From positions 22,762,248 through 22,826,247 of the forward strand of contig CM046842.1 of assembly GCA_025618425.1 (NCBI GenBank): a DNA stretch of 64,000 bases. Reading direction: 5' to 3'. The DNA is from Heliocidaris tuberculata (Eukaryota > Echinodermata > Echinoidea > Camarodonta > Echinometridae). Positions 1-11,553 of this stretch are shown here, in pieces. The stretch's first letter is position 1. Each line of letters starts with the position of its first letter. The position numbers and the translations under genes were made by a program. Below the pieces are notes generated by a model. It did no database searches, was not told the origin of the DNA, and saw nothing but the letters and a program-made list of their open reading frames with translations.

Positions 1-459
1 ATTGACATATGATGTCACAGGGGGAAAGTGATCTGGAGGATTCTATTAAGTGGGTGGGGCTTAGCAGGTTTTAGAAAATTATTTCAATTAAAAAAAAAAT
101 GAAACATATTTAGAAGTTTAAATATCATAATATGTGATGTATGTATTACTGCACACCAACAGGTATCAACTTACATTTGGATGGCAGGCTGGGGCCCTCT
201 AAAGATTACAAGTAATTTGTTACATGCCAAATAATGAAGACATCTGTTCTCTGGAGACACGTGGTATTGTCATTTACGACATTAGCTACTTCTTTGAGTT
301 TGATCATCCACTCTGAACTCGGATTATGTATGGGAGGCGTTGAAAAGGTAACACGTTTAAACTAGACAAACAGACAGAGCTGTAAATGATGCCATTTCCT
401 CTTGACCTCAACTTATGTTAATCGTTTTGTGTGTGTGTGTGTGTGTGTGTGTACTTTAG
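1..459. other. Intron or upstream sequence, no exon recognised
   Basis: Non-coding sequence before the first recognised exon. It ends in a (GT)n microsatellite at about 428-452 that runs into the acceptor CTTTAG. A GT donor-like site at 347 follows a short open stretch, but the translation is not ankyrin-like, so I do not call an exon. Confidence 0.5.
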
Positions 460-611
460 ATCAATGAAAGAACGCAAAGTGGAAGGAACGCACTACACGC
501 GGCTTCGACCAACGGCCATCTAGAAATCGTTCAACGCCTGGTTGAGTCTAATCTTACCATAAACGGACAAGATGAGAAAGGCGTCACACCCCTACGAATG
601 GCAGTTACTGG
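460..611 (+). CDS. Ankyrin exon 1 (B type, phase 0 to 2)
   Basis: The acceptor is CTTTAG and the donor GTCAGT. The reading contains NALHAASTNGHLEIVQRL and GVTPLRMAVTG, two clear ankyrin helices-plus-turn signatures. Its 152-bp length equals that of the B exon at 20651-20802. It leaves in phase 2 and joins the exon at 15508 after a 14.9-kb intron; the joined codon is GGC. Confidence 0.88.
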
Positions 612-3600
612 GTCAGTAAATAATACCAGAGATAGTAAAAATCACTGACAAAACACTTGATGAAACGCTCCTCAGATCATAATAACGTATAATTATGTAA
701 CTATGGCGATAACGTCAACAAGAAAATACCTAGTAAAAGGATTTTCTGTTAAAACAAAAAACAAAACAAAGAAGAGCCTGTCTTTGAATTGACTGTGTTT
801 TCACGAAATGACGGTTAAAAGCGCGGTGATCAAGTCCAATATGTTTTACACGCGCGCGGCTGAGAACCATCACTTCTTGAAAATCCGTCACTTCGCCTTT
901 TTGAATTTTGTGTTTTCACGAAATGACGGTTATGTTTACAGCTCATCCCCCCCAATATAAACAAATAGGCAAATGATTAAACATAGAACTAAATATGATC
1001 TATCCCAGGATATAAAATTTATTCACCCTTCATACATTAAAGAGGTTGAGATTATGTTTTAAAACTTTGAAAGCGATATATTCAAAACTAACTTTCTTTT
1101 AGTTACGCGCTCATCCGTCATTGCGTGAAAGCAGTAACGAATTAGCTCAAAAACCAGTTGGATTCATGGCGATATTTTTTCTAAAACCATTCGGTCTAAT
1201 GTGGATATTAGCAGTATTGCGTTTATTCAAAACAGCTATTAGACAAAATGGATATTTGACCAACTTGACATTAGATAAACTGGTAATTAGAAAAAAACAA
1301 TCGGTATAGACCAATGGTAAACACATTTAATCGTTCTTGAACGAATTGATTATTGGACAAACTTAGGCAAATGAAGAGTTTCATTCCAAACTGGCCTAGA
1401 AAAATGCACTCTTAAGCGGTTAAAAAAAGTAAATTAATGGGTTTTAAAAAAGTTATATGACGTTATTTTGGTATATATGGCCGGGCTATTGTCTTAGATT
1501 AATTATATTATGTTGTTAAAAATCCAGCAATGAATTTGATTTTTGGGGTAATTCAATTTTCTATGAATTTAGCCCCCTTTATGGAATGAAACCTTAGTCG
1601 TTTGTCTTTTTCTACACACATAAACAACATATTTAGTAATTAAAATTCAACACGAAACACATTAATACTGCTGGCAGAATTCTTTTTGTATATTTCCAGA
1701 TGTTTTTTTTGGTTTAATAATGAAATGCTTATCAAAATTTTGCAGTGATGATTTAGACTGGTCGTGATGACCTAGACTGGTAGTGAAAAGCTTAATACAT
1801 ACTTTTAGGGAATGTGGCTAAATGAAACAAATCCTAAAACTGACTATAATCATGATAGTAGATTTAACTCCTGTTAGAATGAAACGGTTTTGGGGATTTA
1901 GCCAGTGGCTGCACCAAGGGGGGGGGGGGCATGGGGGGCATTTGCCCCCAGTCAGAAGCTTTGCCCCCCCCCCCCCCCAGTTGCCCCCCAATAATTTTCG
2001 GAGTGAAAAAAATAAAAGGGTGGAAAATGAAAAAGAAAAGGAAAGAAAAAAGTGAAAAAGGAATGGAGAAAAGAAGGAAAAAGGAAGAAAACGGAAACTT
2101 GGAAAGCAGTGGTGGCATCAAGGTGGGGGGGGGGGGGGGGCATGGGGCAAATTTGTTCGCTCAGCTCGTGTAAATATCCTCATATTTGGGTAGTTTTATA
2201 GCCGAATAATTTCTGTACATTTCCACTACAATAGTGTCAAAATTTTTGCTCGCTCGCTTCGCTCGCTCGCAATACAGGCCTATAACTCCCACCACATAAT
2301 CAGGCCGCGAGATGATCAAATGTCCTCATATTGGGGTAGTTTTATAGCCGAATATGTAATTTCTGTACATTTTTACTACGAAAAATGTCAAAATTTTTGC
2401 TCGCTCGCTTCGCTCGCTCGCAGTATATAACTAACACCTCTTTATAATCGGGCAGTTCAGCTAGATGCTCAAAATGTCCTCATATCTGGGTAGGTTTATA
2501 GCCGAATATTCTGTACATTTTCACTACAAAAAGTTTTTTGTCCGCCCTTGCCCCCCAACATTTTCTTTTGCCCCCCATTTCCCCCCCCCCCCCCCACTTT
2601 AAAAATCCTGGTGCCGCCACTGGATTTAGCCTCTTTTGGAAAGAAACCTTAATTTGAAATGAATTTGTTTCAACGTTCTACAAATATGTTTTAATGCAAT
2701 AAAGTGCAGTATTTTAATTCAAATGTCCAAAATATTCATATATTTCTTTAAATGAAATTTCGGTAAAAAATGGAGCCCCTTTTGGAATTAAGCTCATTTT
2801 GGAATTAAGCTATTCAAATATTGTTATTGGACGGAATCTTGATGAACGAAATGACGTTAGACCGATTGATTTGAGAAAATATGACAAATGGACCAAGTGG
2901 CATTGGACTAAATGGCAATTTCTCCCCTGACATACAAAATTTTCAAAACGAGATAAGTTACACACTCTTTCTGATCGCAGCTCGGAAGGAAGTTCTCGAC
3001 TTTGCTTCTTTCTAAAGACGTAGACATTGTCGTGCAGGTACTAGAAATTAATTGATCATGTTACATCATCTGTAAATAAAGCGAAATTGATATGTATTTC
3101 CAAAAATCTGGCAGAACAGACAAAACAGTGTACGAAAAATGGTTTGATTCATAGTTTATTACTAAGGACAAGTTCCATCAATAGACCTATATATATATAT
3201 ATATATATACTAGCTGAAGCAGCCCGTGGACATATCATCACGGGCGTTAGCTGTGTTTATGATTAATCACAGTACCGTATATTTGTCACAATAATCAAGT
3301 GAATAAAGAAAAAAGTCGGGTATTACATTATCATCATCACAGACCTCTTTTTAGCCAAAAAGGAACCGTAAAAGAAATTTAACCTACTTTGGAACACACT
3401 ACCGAACTCCCCCCCCCCCCCCCCCCTCCTTCCGCGGATCTATCATCTCTGAATTTGCTATACCCTTTTTCTTGATTTTTGCTTTTTTTGATACCCTAAA
3501 CGCGTAATCCGGGTTATGCGCTTATTGTTGAAAAGGTACCCTTTTTATCCGTTTTCATGTACGTGTACTGGCTTCAATGAGACATGTCCCCACCCACCAC

Positions 3601-3915
3601 CCCATCCCCCCCCCCCCCCCCCCCCGCCGTGAAACCATAGAGTTACACACGCACTAAACTGTTATGTAACCATGAAGCTACAAATAGTACATAGAGCAGT
3701 ACATGTACTATGGCCAGCCATCGGGGTCTACCTACGTCTACTAGTACGCGTACCCAGTCGTCACGTAAAACCAAACGGTACGTCACGTCTGCTCGTTACG
3801 TGACGTGTACCCAATTTCGTGCACTCTGTCGTGACCTTACGTCACGTCACGTCTGTTCAATTACGTGTGCTTTGCTCAATACGTCACGTCTTCTTTGAAA
3901 TGGTCTAATTCCAGG

Positions 3916-3948
<33 letters not shown>

Positions 3949-6900
3949 AGACTGCTTCTATTCTCTACATAGGGGATGTAGGATATGAGAGTTTGGGAAG
4001 TCAAATCCCGATTATCAGGATTCCCCTCTTTGTTATGAAAATGGATGGCTCTATCATGATCAAGTTCAGGGGTCGCTGAACCGGGGGGGGGGGTGATCTA
4101 GCTAGGGATTGCAGGCTTCCCCTCCACCCAGATGATGCACACACACTCCCCTTTGCTTATATTAATAATAACATATTATGCTCTTACTCATGCTCAACTC
4201 CTGCCCCCACTTTTCAAACGCTCTGTGGCCCGTGAACTAATAATTATTATGCGTGTCTTTCCACGTATACCAACATCGTTTACAGGCCTAACCAACTTGA
4301 TATTAGGGCGTCCTATTTCGTTTCAAGCCTTTTTTCAAAACATGTATGCTGTGGTTTGTGGTCTGTTATCTTCACTTTTGCATAAACTGAAAATGAGGGA
4401 AAGGTAACCGTTTCCTTTGTTTTCACAATAGAAGATCGGACAGGCAATCACTAAAAAAGAAGAAAATGAGAAAAGAAAATTATATTTTGTACTTGCATGA
4501 TAGCCCTCTTGCCCTCGAGTTTGGGGGCAAAAACGATTTCCCCTCCCTTCCCCAACGATGGGCCCCCTCGCAAGAAAACAGAAAAGGAAAATTGCATGTA
4601 ATAATTTTCCATTACAACGATGTATAGGCTTAATAAGCTTATTAGTGCTCTAAAATGCAAACTTTCACCAAAATTTTCTCACACGGACACCATCCTCCCT
4701 CGTGTATTTATAGACGCAATGTAGCAGATGCTTGCTTCCATTTATCGGGGGAAGGATTTTGCCCCCACTCCACGACAATCAAGCTTATGCGATCAGCTTT
4801 CTAGTACTCTAAAAGGTGAGGCTTCATCATTCTAACCCCCCCCCCCCCTTTTTTTTTTTTACTTCCGGCGCCCCCGAAGGGTTCTAGCTTATTTCATTTA
4901 TTTATTATGTTTGTTTTTCTTTTGGGGGTGGGGAAAACACTCTGAAGGCCCACCTCAAAAGCTTACTACTTGCTCACAGCCCTACCCCCTACCCCCCCCC
5001 CCCCCCCCCCCCGCCTCCCGAAGAAGCCCATTCCCCTATTCTCCTATTTTTTCATACATATATATTTCATGTCATTTTGAAAGTGGAAGATTTACAAATT
5101 TATCCCCCCAAAAATGCAAAACGTGAAGCACGCCTATCATCCATTGTTTTCCATGGGGCCACTCGTTTTTCCGTAGGTTCGTTTTTTCCGGAGGTTCGGG
5201 TTATTTTAAAACCTGAAAACTGAATGTACACAGTATCCCCCTCTTTGACGGGGATCCGGACCGCAATTTTTTTTTGTCAGGACTTGCGGGGCCGGCCTTA
5301 CATAGTGAACAAATTTGGAGGCCGCAGAACGGGAAAGGGGGGGGGGGGGGCTATGGGGCTGAAGCCCTCCATGTTTACACCCTTGAGATTCGTTTCATTA
5401 TGCTTATCAATACCGTGGAATTCCAATAAAACTCTGAATCCCCCCTCCATTAAAAAAAAAATCATGCATTATATTTTCCACTCATTGAAACAACATCATT
5501 TAAGGTGTTAACACACTTGATATTAGTGCGCCCTTAGAAAGGTTTACTGCAAGACTATATTTCTGAAAGCATGCCTGTTTCTGGTTTTATATATGTTCAT
5601 TGTTTTACTCGGTTTCCTTAAGGGAATAAATAACAAGTAATCACAAGAAAAAATAATCACATTTTGTATGTGCATTGGTACGTCGGTGCAGCCCTGCATT
5701 TTTCCCTCTGCCACTTTTTGTATTGTCCTATTAAAATTTTCTCTTCGTCTATTGTTTTCCTTGTTCATTTATTCCCTTCCCGTCTTCTTTTGATTTCTCT
5801 TGCTTTGTTCATGTAAAAAAAAACGGACGTGTGACTCGAACAGTGTGGTGGGGGTAATCAGAAGGACCCTTTCGATGGACAATCAAAATTGAGCTGGATT
5901 AGCGGGGGGGGGGGGATGGGGAATGAATAACTGGATGAAACCTAGAGGAAAAAGTTCAGCAAACTCCCGCTATCATGAATGGCCATGCACTGCCAGACAT
6001 TTTATATTGCGGCTGATGCCCGGATGCCCGCTAGACGCCCCCCCCCTCCCTCATTGAGCGAGGTAGGCCTAGGTTGGAAAGGTATCAAACCCAATGCACT
6101 CTAGCATAATAATATAGTCACGGTAGTATAATGTCGCACGTTATCTTAAATGGTTGCTTGTACCTGACAAGTACCCCCCCCAAAAAAAAAAAAAAATAAA
6201 TAAATAAAATAAAAATAAATAAATAAATAAATAAAATAAATAAATAAATAAATAACTAAAATAAAATAAAAAAATAGGGGTGAATGGAGGAGGGCAGAAT
6301 TGAATGGATCAGTAGGAGAACTTCAATATTAAAAAAAGTCAGGGGATAAATATCAAGCATGATTCCACGTATTACAAGTGACATCTGGATGACAGTGTTG
6401 GGCTACAACAGTGATAAGACCCCCAGCCCCCCCCCCCCCCGTTCCGTGGGCCATGTTATGGGATACACTCCTCCAACACAACTCGCCACTCCTGCGCTCC
6501 ACTTCATTGTAACGGAAGCCCACAAGGGCCCCCTCCGGGTCCTCACCCGCTCTACATCTTTCTATAACCACGCCTAATATAATTATATAACCCTTCCTCC
6601 CCCATCCATCCCAGATGTATATTGCATTGTCTTATCCTCTGATTTTCTTTTTAAAGGCCCTCTCATATAATGACACACATCATAGGGATTTCAAAAATAT
6701 AATTTTTCAGGGTTGGAGGAGAACCCCCCTTCTACATCCACACCTAGGTGTATATGCAGTTTTCTACTATCAGTTTTCTTTTCAAACTAGTAAAATGCAT
6801 CATTTACCTCTCTTGGGTTATAACAAATGACATTGTAAAGCGCAATGAAGTATTCACGGAATACACTATATAACTGAAACATAATTCTATTCTTATTATT

Positions 6901-9900
6901 GTTATTTTCATTATTATTATTATTTTTTTTTTAATTATTATTATCATTATTATTATTATTATAATTTATAATCTCAAAAAATTCGTGGGAGGTGAGAGAT
7001 GAATCTAAGACAAGGACAATTACCCCCGCCGGAAAGTTACCCCCTAGCGCATTTAGCCCTAGATATCCCAACGACAGCCTCCCTCCTCTCCACCCCCTCC
7101 CCTCCCAAAGGGGCTGGGGGCACAATACCCCCACATTTTCAAGTAGATTCAGCCTTTTATTGTCTGATAAGTTACTGTTTTGTTTATAAGTATCCTCCCC
7201 CTTTCCCCTTCTTATAAATGCCTCTTATCACTTCCAATGAGCTAAGCCCACTTCCTCTTTTTATAATGCCCCCATCCCGCTATTGCGCAATTTTAAAATC
7301 CCAGTGCCGTCACTGAACACTGAATTTCAAACTGAAAAAGTGAAAATTCAGATACATTTATACATTTTTCTTTCTTACATTGTTTTAAAAATGTTAAAGA
7401 AAGGAGGAAAACTAAAATAACAGACCAATAAAAGTTTGAGTAAAATCTGATTAGAAATGAGAATGTTATGAATTTTTCAAAGTTGTAATCACTCAAACAC
7501 AATTTGGCAACCGACTCCGTGACGTTTCTTGTGAGGTCCCATCCCATTTGCCCTGCAGTACTAAAAAAATAAATTTTCTGCTTTTATGCAAATCAACTAA
7601 ATACCAGGGTGAAATTCCTCTTATATGTAGCTATTTGCGAGCGACTACAAAAAAAATTGGCCTCTATGTTTGATTAAAAGGGTTTTTTTTAAAGGTCTAC
7701 ATGACTGTTCTTTACAATAATGCATAAGCTACTGATTTGTTTGTTTCAAGTTAATATCATAGTTTATCTCAGTGAATAATATACAAGGACTTTCAAATTA
7801 GCTCTCAGACTGTTGGGCTCGACACTTGCCCAGGCCTGTCATATAAGCCGAGGAAAGGGGGGGGGGGTGTGGCAGAGAATGGGGATTTGTAGTTCCGTGA
7901 CTTCGCTCCCTTGCAGATTAATATAGATGCAGTGTTTTTCCACTTAACTAACACGATAAAAACTACCTTCGAAAAATAAACCCTGGGGCAATTTCAAAGG
8001 CCTATTGTACTGCCCATAGAAATCAGGTTCGGATTACGTAATACGCCATTGTATTGTTCGCACATTTCTAAAGGTGATAGACAGGGTTATTGAAATTGTC
8101 TTGAGTTTATTTTTCGAAAGTAGTTTTTATCTTTTGACAAACATGGCACAATATAAATGGTCACTATTATTATTATTTACAAATCCCGTATACTACAAGG
8201 CCCAAAAATAGAATGGGTAACACTGTCTTTCCGCCCACTCGCAAGGAAAAATGATGTGACATAAATTATTTTACAGTAAAAAAATGGAAAATATTTATAT
8301 TTTCTAGTGCTCTGATTTTTTGTTTCTTACTCGGTCTCTTCACCATTCCCTCGCGTATTAATGAGGTAGTGTTTCTAAAGACTGTTCTGTAGAAACGCAG
8401 TTTAAGTCAAGGCCTCGGAAGTAAGGGGCGGGCTATACTCAATTTGCCCCCGCCCATAGCGAGACAAGAACCTATATTGCACTTAATAATTTGCAGTAAA
8501 CAATGAATAAGCTTTCCTTAGTGGTAAAAAGTACGAAGTTTTATGGAGTTCAACAGCCCAAAATATCAATAATCTTACTAGGTAGCTATAAGCTCCCTCT
8601 TATTTTCCGGTATGTCTTCGGGCGGCCGCGTGGGGCGGGGGGGGGGGGGAACTTTCCTCTTTTATTGGTCCCCCCCCCCTCCATCATGACAATAAATTTT
8701 GCTGTATCGCGATAAAAAAAAATTTAGTGCTCTAAAATAAAGAGGCAAAATTTAACCATACCAAAACCAAAATTTTCTCACAAATCATGGTCCCCACGCT
8801 CCGTTACATAATATACTGGTGATGAAACAGCACTGGAAACAGTGCCTATGTTGATATAATCCCGGTGGCGTAAAAGGGAGGGGGCAGAAGTTTAACTCTA
8901 TCAGTTAGTGGGCTACAAAATAGTTTTGCCCCCTCCCAAACACACACAAAACCATAATTTTGCAGTATGGCAACATTGAAAAAAACTTAAATTTTTTCAA
9001 TAGATGAAGTACTTATTATCGCGTACTATAGAAACTCAATCTACATGCGAGACCACGATTTTGTGGGACAGAGGCTCGATCTCTTCTATATAAAAAGGGG
9101 TAGGGGAGAAGAAGGATCGATGCTGATGATGATTTAAACATCAATTGAGTGAACATAATATGTACATTACCATGGCGGGGGAACCGGGGTTCGGCAAGGG
9201 GCTCGATGGGCCCTCTGCCGATTTCCGAAATCAAGCAAAGTGTCCTTGCTTTGACAAAAGAAAATCTCCTGAGTGAACAAATGCCCCTCCTGTCAATTGC
9301 CAATCCTGTGATAAATTGTCCTTTATTTATCTGATTTAGACTGCTGCACTGAGAAAATGATCTCTCTTAATTTATAATATAATAATTATAATTATAATTA
9401 TAATTAACGTGTGTTCTTGTTCCATCCCAGCAACAGTCACATCCCCGCCCCCCCCCCGCCCCCTCCCTGTATAACGTACGAACGTTCAGTCTTTAAAAAA
9501 ATAATTGTTTTATCGAATACATTGAATTTATCAACAGTCTTTTCACTAACGCCTTTGCGACTAGAATATCCATTGGCCTGTGTGACATTGACAGCCGATA
9601 CACCCCCGGCCTTAGTATAGGCCCTATGACGAAATTTAGTGGAATCTAGCTCTGCCTCCACATGGATTACAAATCTTCTATGCTTTTTCAAAGTTCAAGT
9701 ATATAATGCCAAGGAGTGTAACAACCCATGAAGAAGATTTTTTTTCTTTGTTAAGAAAACAAACCGTTTGTTATTTTACACTATTTTTTTTTTTCTTCTT
9801 CTTCTCTTCTTCTTCTTCTTTTTTTTTTTTTTTTTTTTTTTTTTTGGAGGGGGAGGGGGTTCACATTTTTTCGCTGGGGAAGGGGGGGGGGGAGGAGAAC

Positions 9901-10350
9901 GAGTATGTCTCGTTTCAATGGTTATAGCAGATAACTCCTTGGTTATAGCATGGGAATGTATTAATGTAACTAAGATTCCCTGGTTATAGCAATTAAGGAT
10001 AGGCAAGCCATCTCCCCATTCATGTATTAGTACCCCTTATGCACTGGATATCAGCTGGTTAACCCTTGGGTAAACAGGCGGCCTTCCAGTGGTCATGACG
10101 AGTCCACAAGAGGTCATGACCCTTAATTGCACAACAGATGGAGGATAAGAGCGTGAATAGTGTCCATGTAGTAGAAGTTTGTATACTTTGCATGCACTAT
10201 ATAGCTTTGACTATATATAGTAAACATGAGCTGTACATGTGGGGAGTTCTCACTTGTTTTTCTTTCCTCCGCGCATTACATGGTATTTATGGATAAACTT
10301 TATACATTAATTTCATCATGACAAATTTTTGTGACAATAATAAAAACAAT

Positions 10351-10394
<44 letters not shown>

Positions 10395-11471
10395 TAATAA
10401 TAATAATGACAATGATGAAGATGATAATTATGATAGTAATAACAACGATTATAATAATAAAATAAAAATGAGTAGTAGTAGTAGTAATGACAATAATAAA
10501 CCAACTCTGCACGGTTTATACTTTACTTTGATTTTTGTTAGTTTGCTATAAAGAGTGTAGGCCTACTACTACTACTCTAAAAATTTATAAGACGAATTAA
10601 TAATCAGTCACCAACAGAAATATATTGAACACCCTGAGCCCCTGCCAAGCCCCATACTTCCCTTATTGAACAATATTATTAACGTACATGGTTTGCTTTA
10701 TTGACCAAAAAAAAAAAATCCTGGAAATAGACTAACTCTTAGCTGACGTCACGTAACGACCAGAGCACACGTAATTGTATAGACGTCACGTAATGACTAG
10801 TCAAGGTACACGTTACTTAAATGACAAAGCACACGTTACATTAACTGACGCTTCTGAACCCTTTGGCCACCTATGGCCGGAGGGGTCAGTAACGTCTGTA
10901 AAAGTAAAGTACACGTACCCTTAAACACACGTGACGTGATGACCAAAAACAGTACGCGTACTGAATACTGGCTTCTGATTGGTCAATATAGGTACGTGTA
11001 TCGAAAATCAAGTACGCGTGGTGAGTAGACGTAAGTAGACCCCGATGGCTTGCCATAATGTACATGTGCGAACAAATAACACGTGTGCTCTATACACTGA
11101 AGCCAATATACATGCACATGCGGATATGGCCATGGAGAATACGTCACGTTGTTCTCTGGCAATACACCAATGAAGTTTCTCCCTTTCACAGGTAATTGGT
11201 ATGGGTTGGGGGCATAACAGAAGGTACTTTTTCCATGCTACGACAGTGAGCTGTTCCATCGACAGAAATATTACTCCCTCCGGAAATTCAATGTTTAAAA
11301 AGGAATTTATGAAATATGGACGGCACTTCAGCACTTAAAAAGTGCCTCCCAACCATCTGGGGACTATTCCCCGCCCGTGGGTACCAAAAGGTGGGGACCT
11401 AAAGAGCCAGGGGAGGCGCCTATTCGAATTCAAAAAAAGACCCCAAATCCTTAGCGTATTATATATAAAGA

Positions 11472-11553
<82 letters not shown>

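Larger units (their letters stand above)
3950..10709. other. Interior of the 7.3-kb element: non-coding, internally repetitive
   Basis: No gene recognised. Degenerate phrases such as 'tagtgctctaaaa' recur near 4643, 4802 and 8727, usually close to C or G homopolymers. Simple repeats include (AAAT)n at 6190-6270, poly-T/TTC at 9783-9845 and (AAT)n at 10349-10470. A small foldback element (7953-8133) and a fragment of another family (7430-7563) are nested here. Confidence 0.55.
3709..11057. mobile_element. 7.3-kb element with long ACGT-rich terminal inverted repeats
   Basis: The left end, from TATGGCCAGCCATCGGGG (3709 to about 3950), is inverted at the right end (about 10710 to 11057). Both arms are studded with TTACGTGACGT and ACGTGTGCTTTG motifs and finish inward at 'tcta.ttccagg' plus poly-T. 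GTACATGT flanks both sides (3699-3706 and 11060-11067). Copy 2 of the surrounding duplication has the single uninterrupted site at 13872-13879. No transposase or other convincing reading frame is visible inside, so it looks non-autonomous. Confidence 0.75.
2938..11552. repeat. Tandem duplication, copy 1 (blocks A, B, C)
   Basis: Three blocks are nearly identical to copy 2: A 2938-3322 with 11553-11930, B 3322-3692 with 13495-13871, and C 11060-11552 with 13872-14335. Copy 1 lacks the 1.56-kb segment that lies between A and B in copy 2. It has a 7.3-kb element between B and C that copy 2 lacks. It ends in a (TA)n tract, after which block A of copy 2 starts at once. Confidence 0.85.

Noticed and set aside
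264..347. Possible exon before 460, ending GTTGAAAAG|GTAACA
   Set aside because: The reading is open for about 20 codons but lacks ankyrin consensus residues and a matching acceptor phase.
6190..6270. Regular (AAAT)n spacing considered as a CRISPR-like array
   Set aside because: Simple repeat without unique spacers, in a eukaryotic intron.
9706..10006. Frames rich in Phe/Lys/Pro and Asn
   Set aside because: Translations of poly-T, TTC, poly-G and AAT repeats, not proteins.
11008..11334. 108-codon minus-strand open frame, repeated at 13847-14146
   Set aside because: It recurs only because the segment is duplicated. It has no domain, signal or splice logic.
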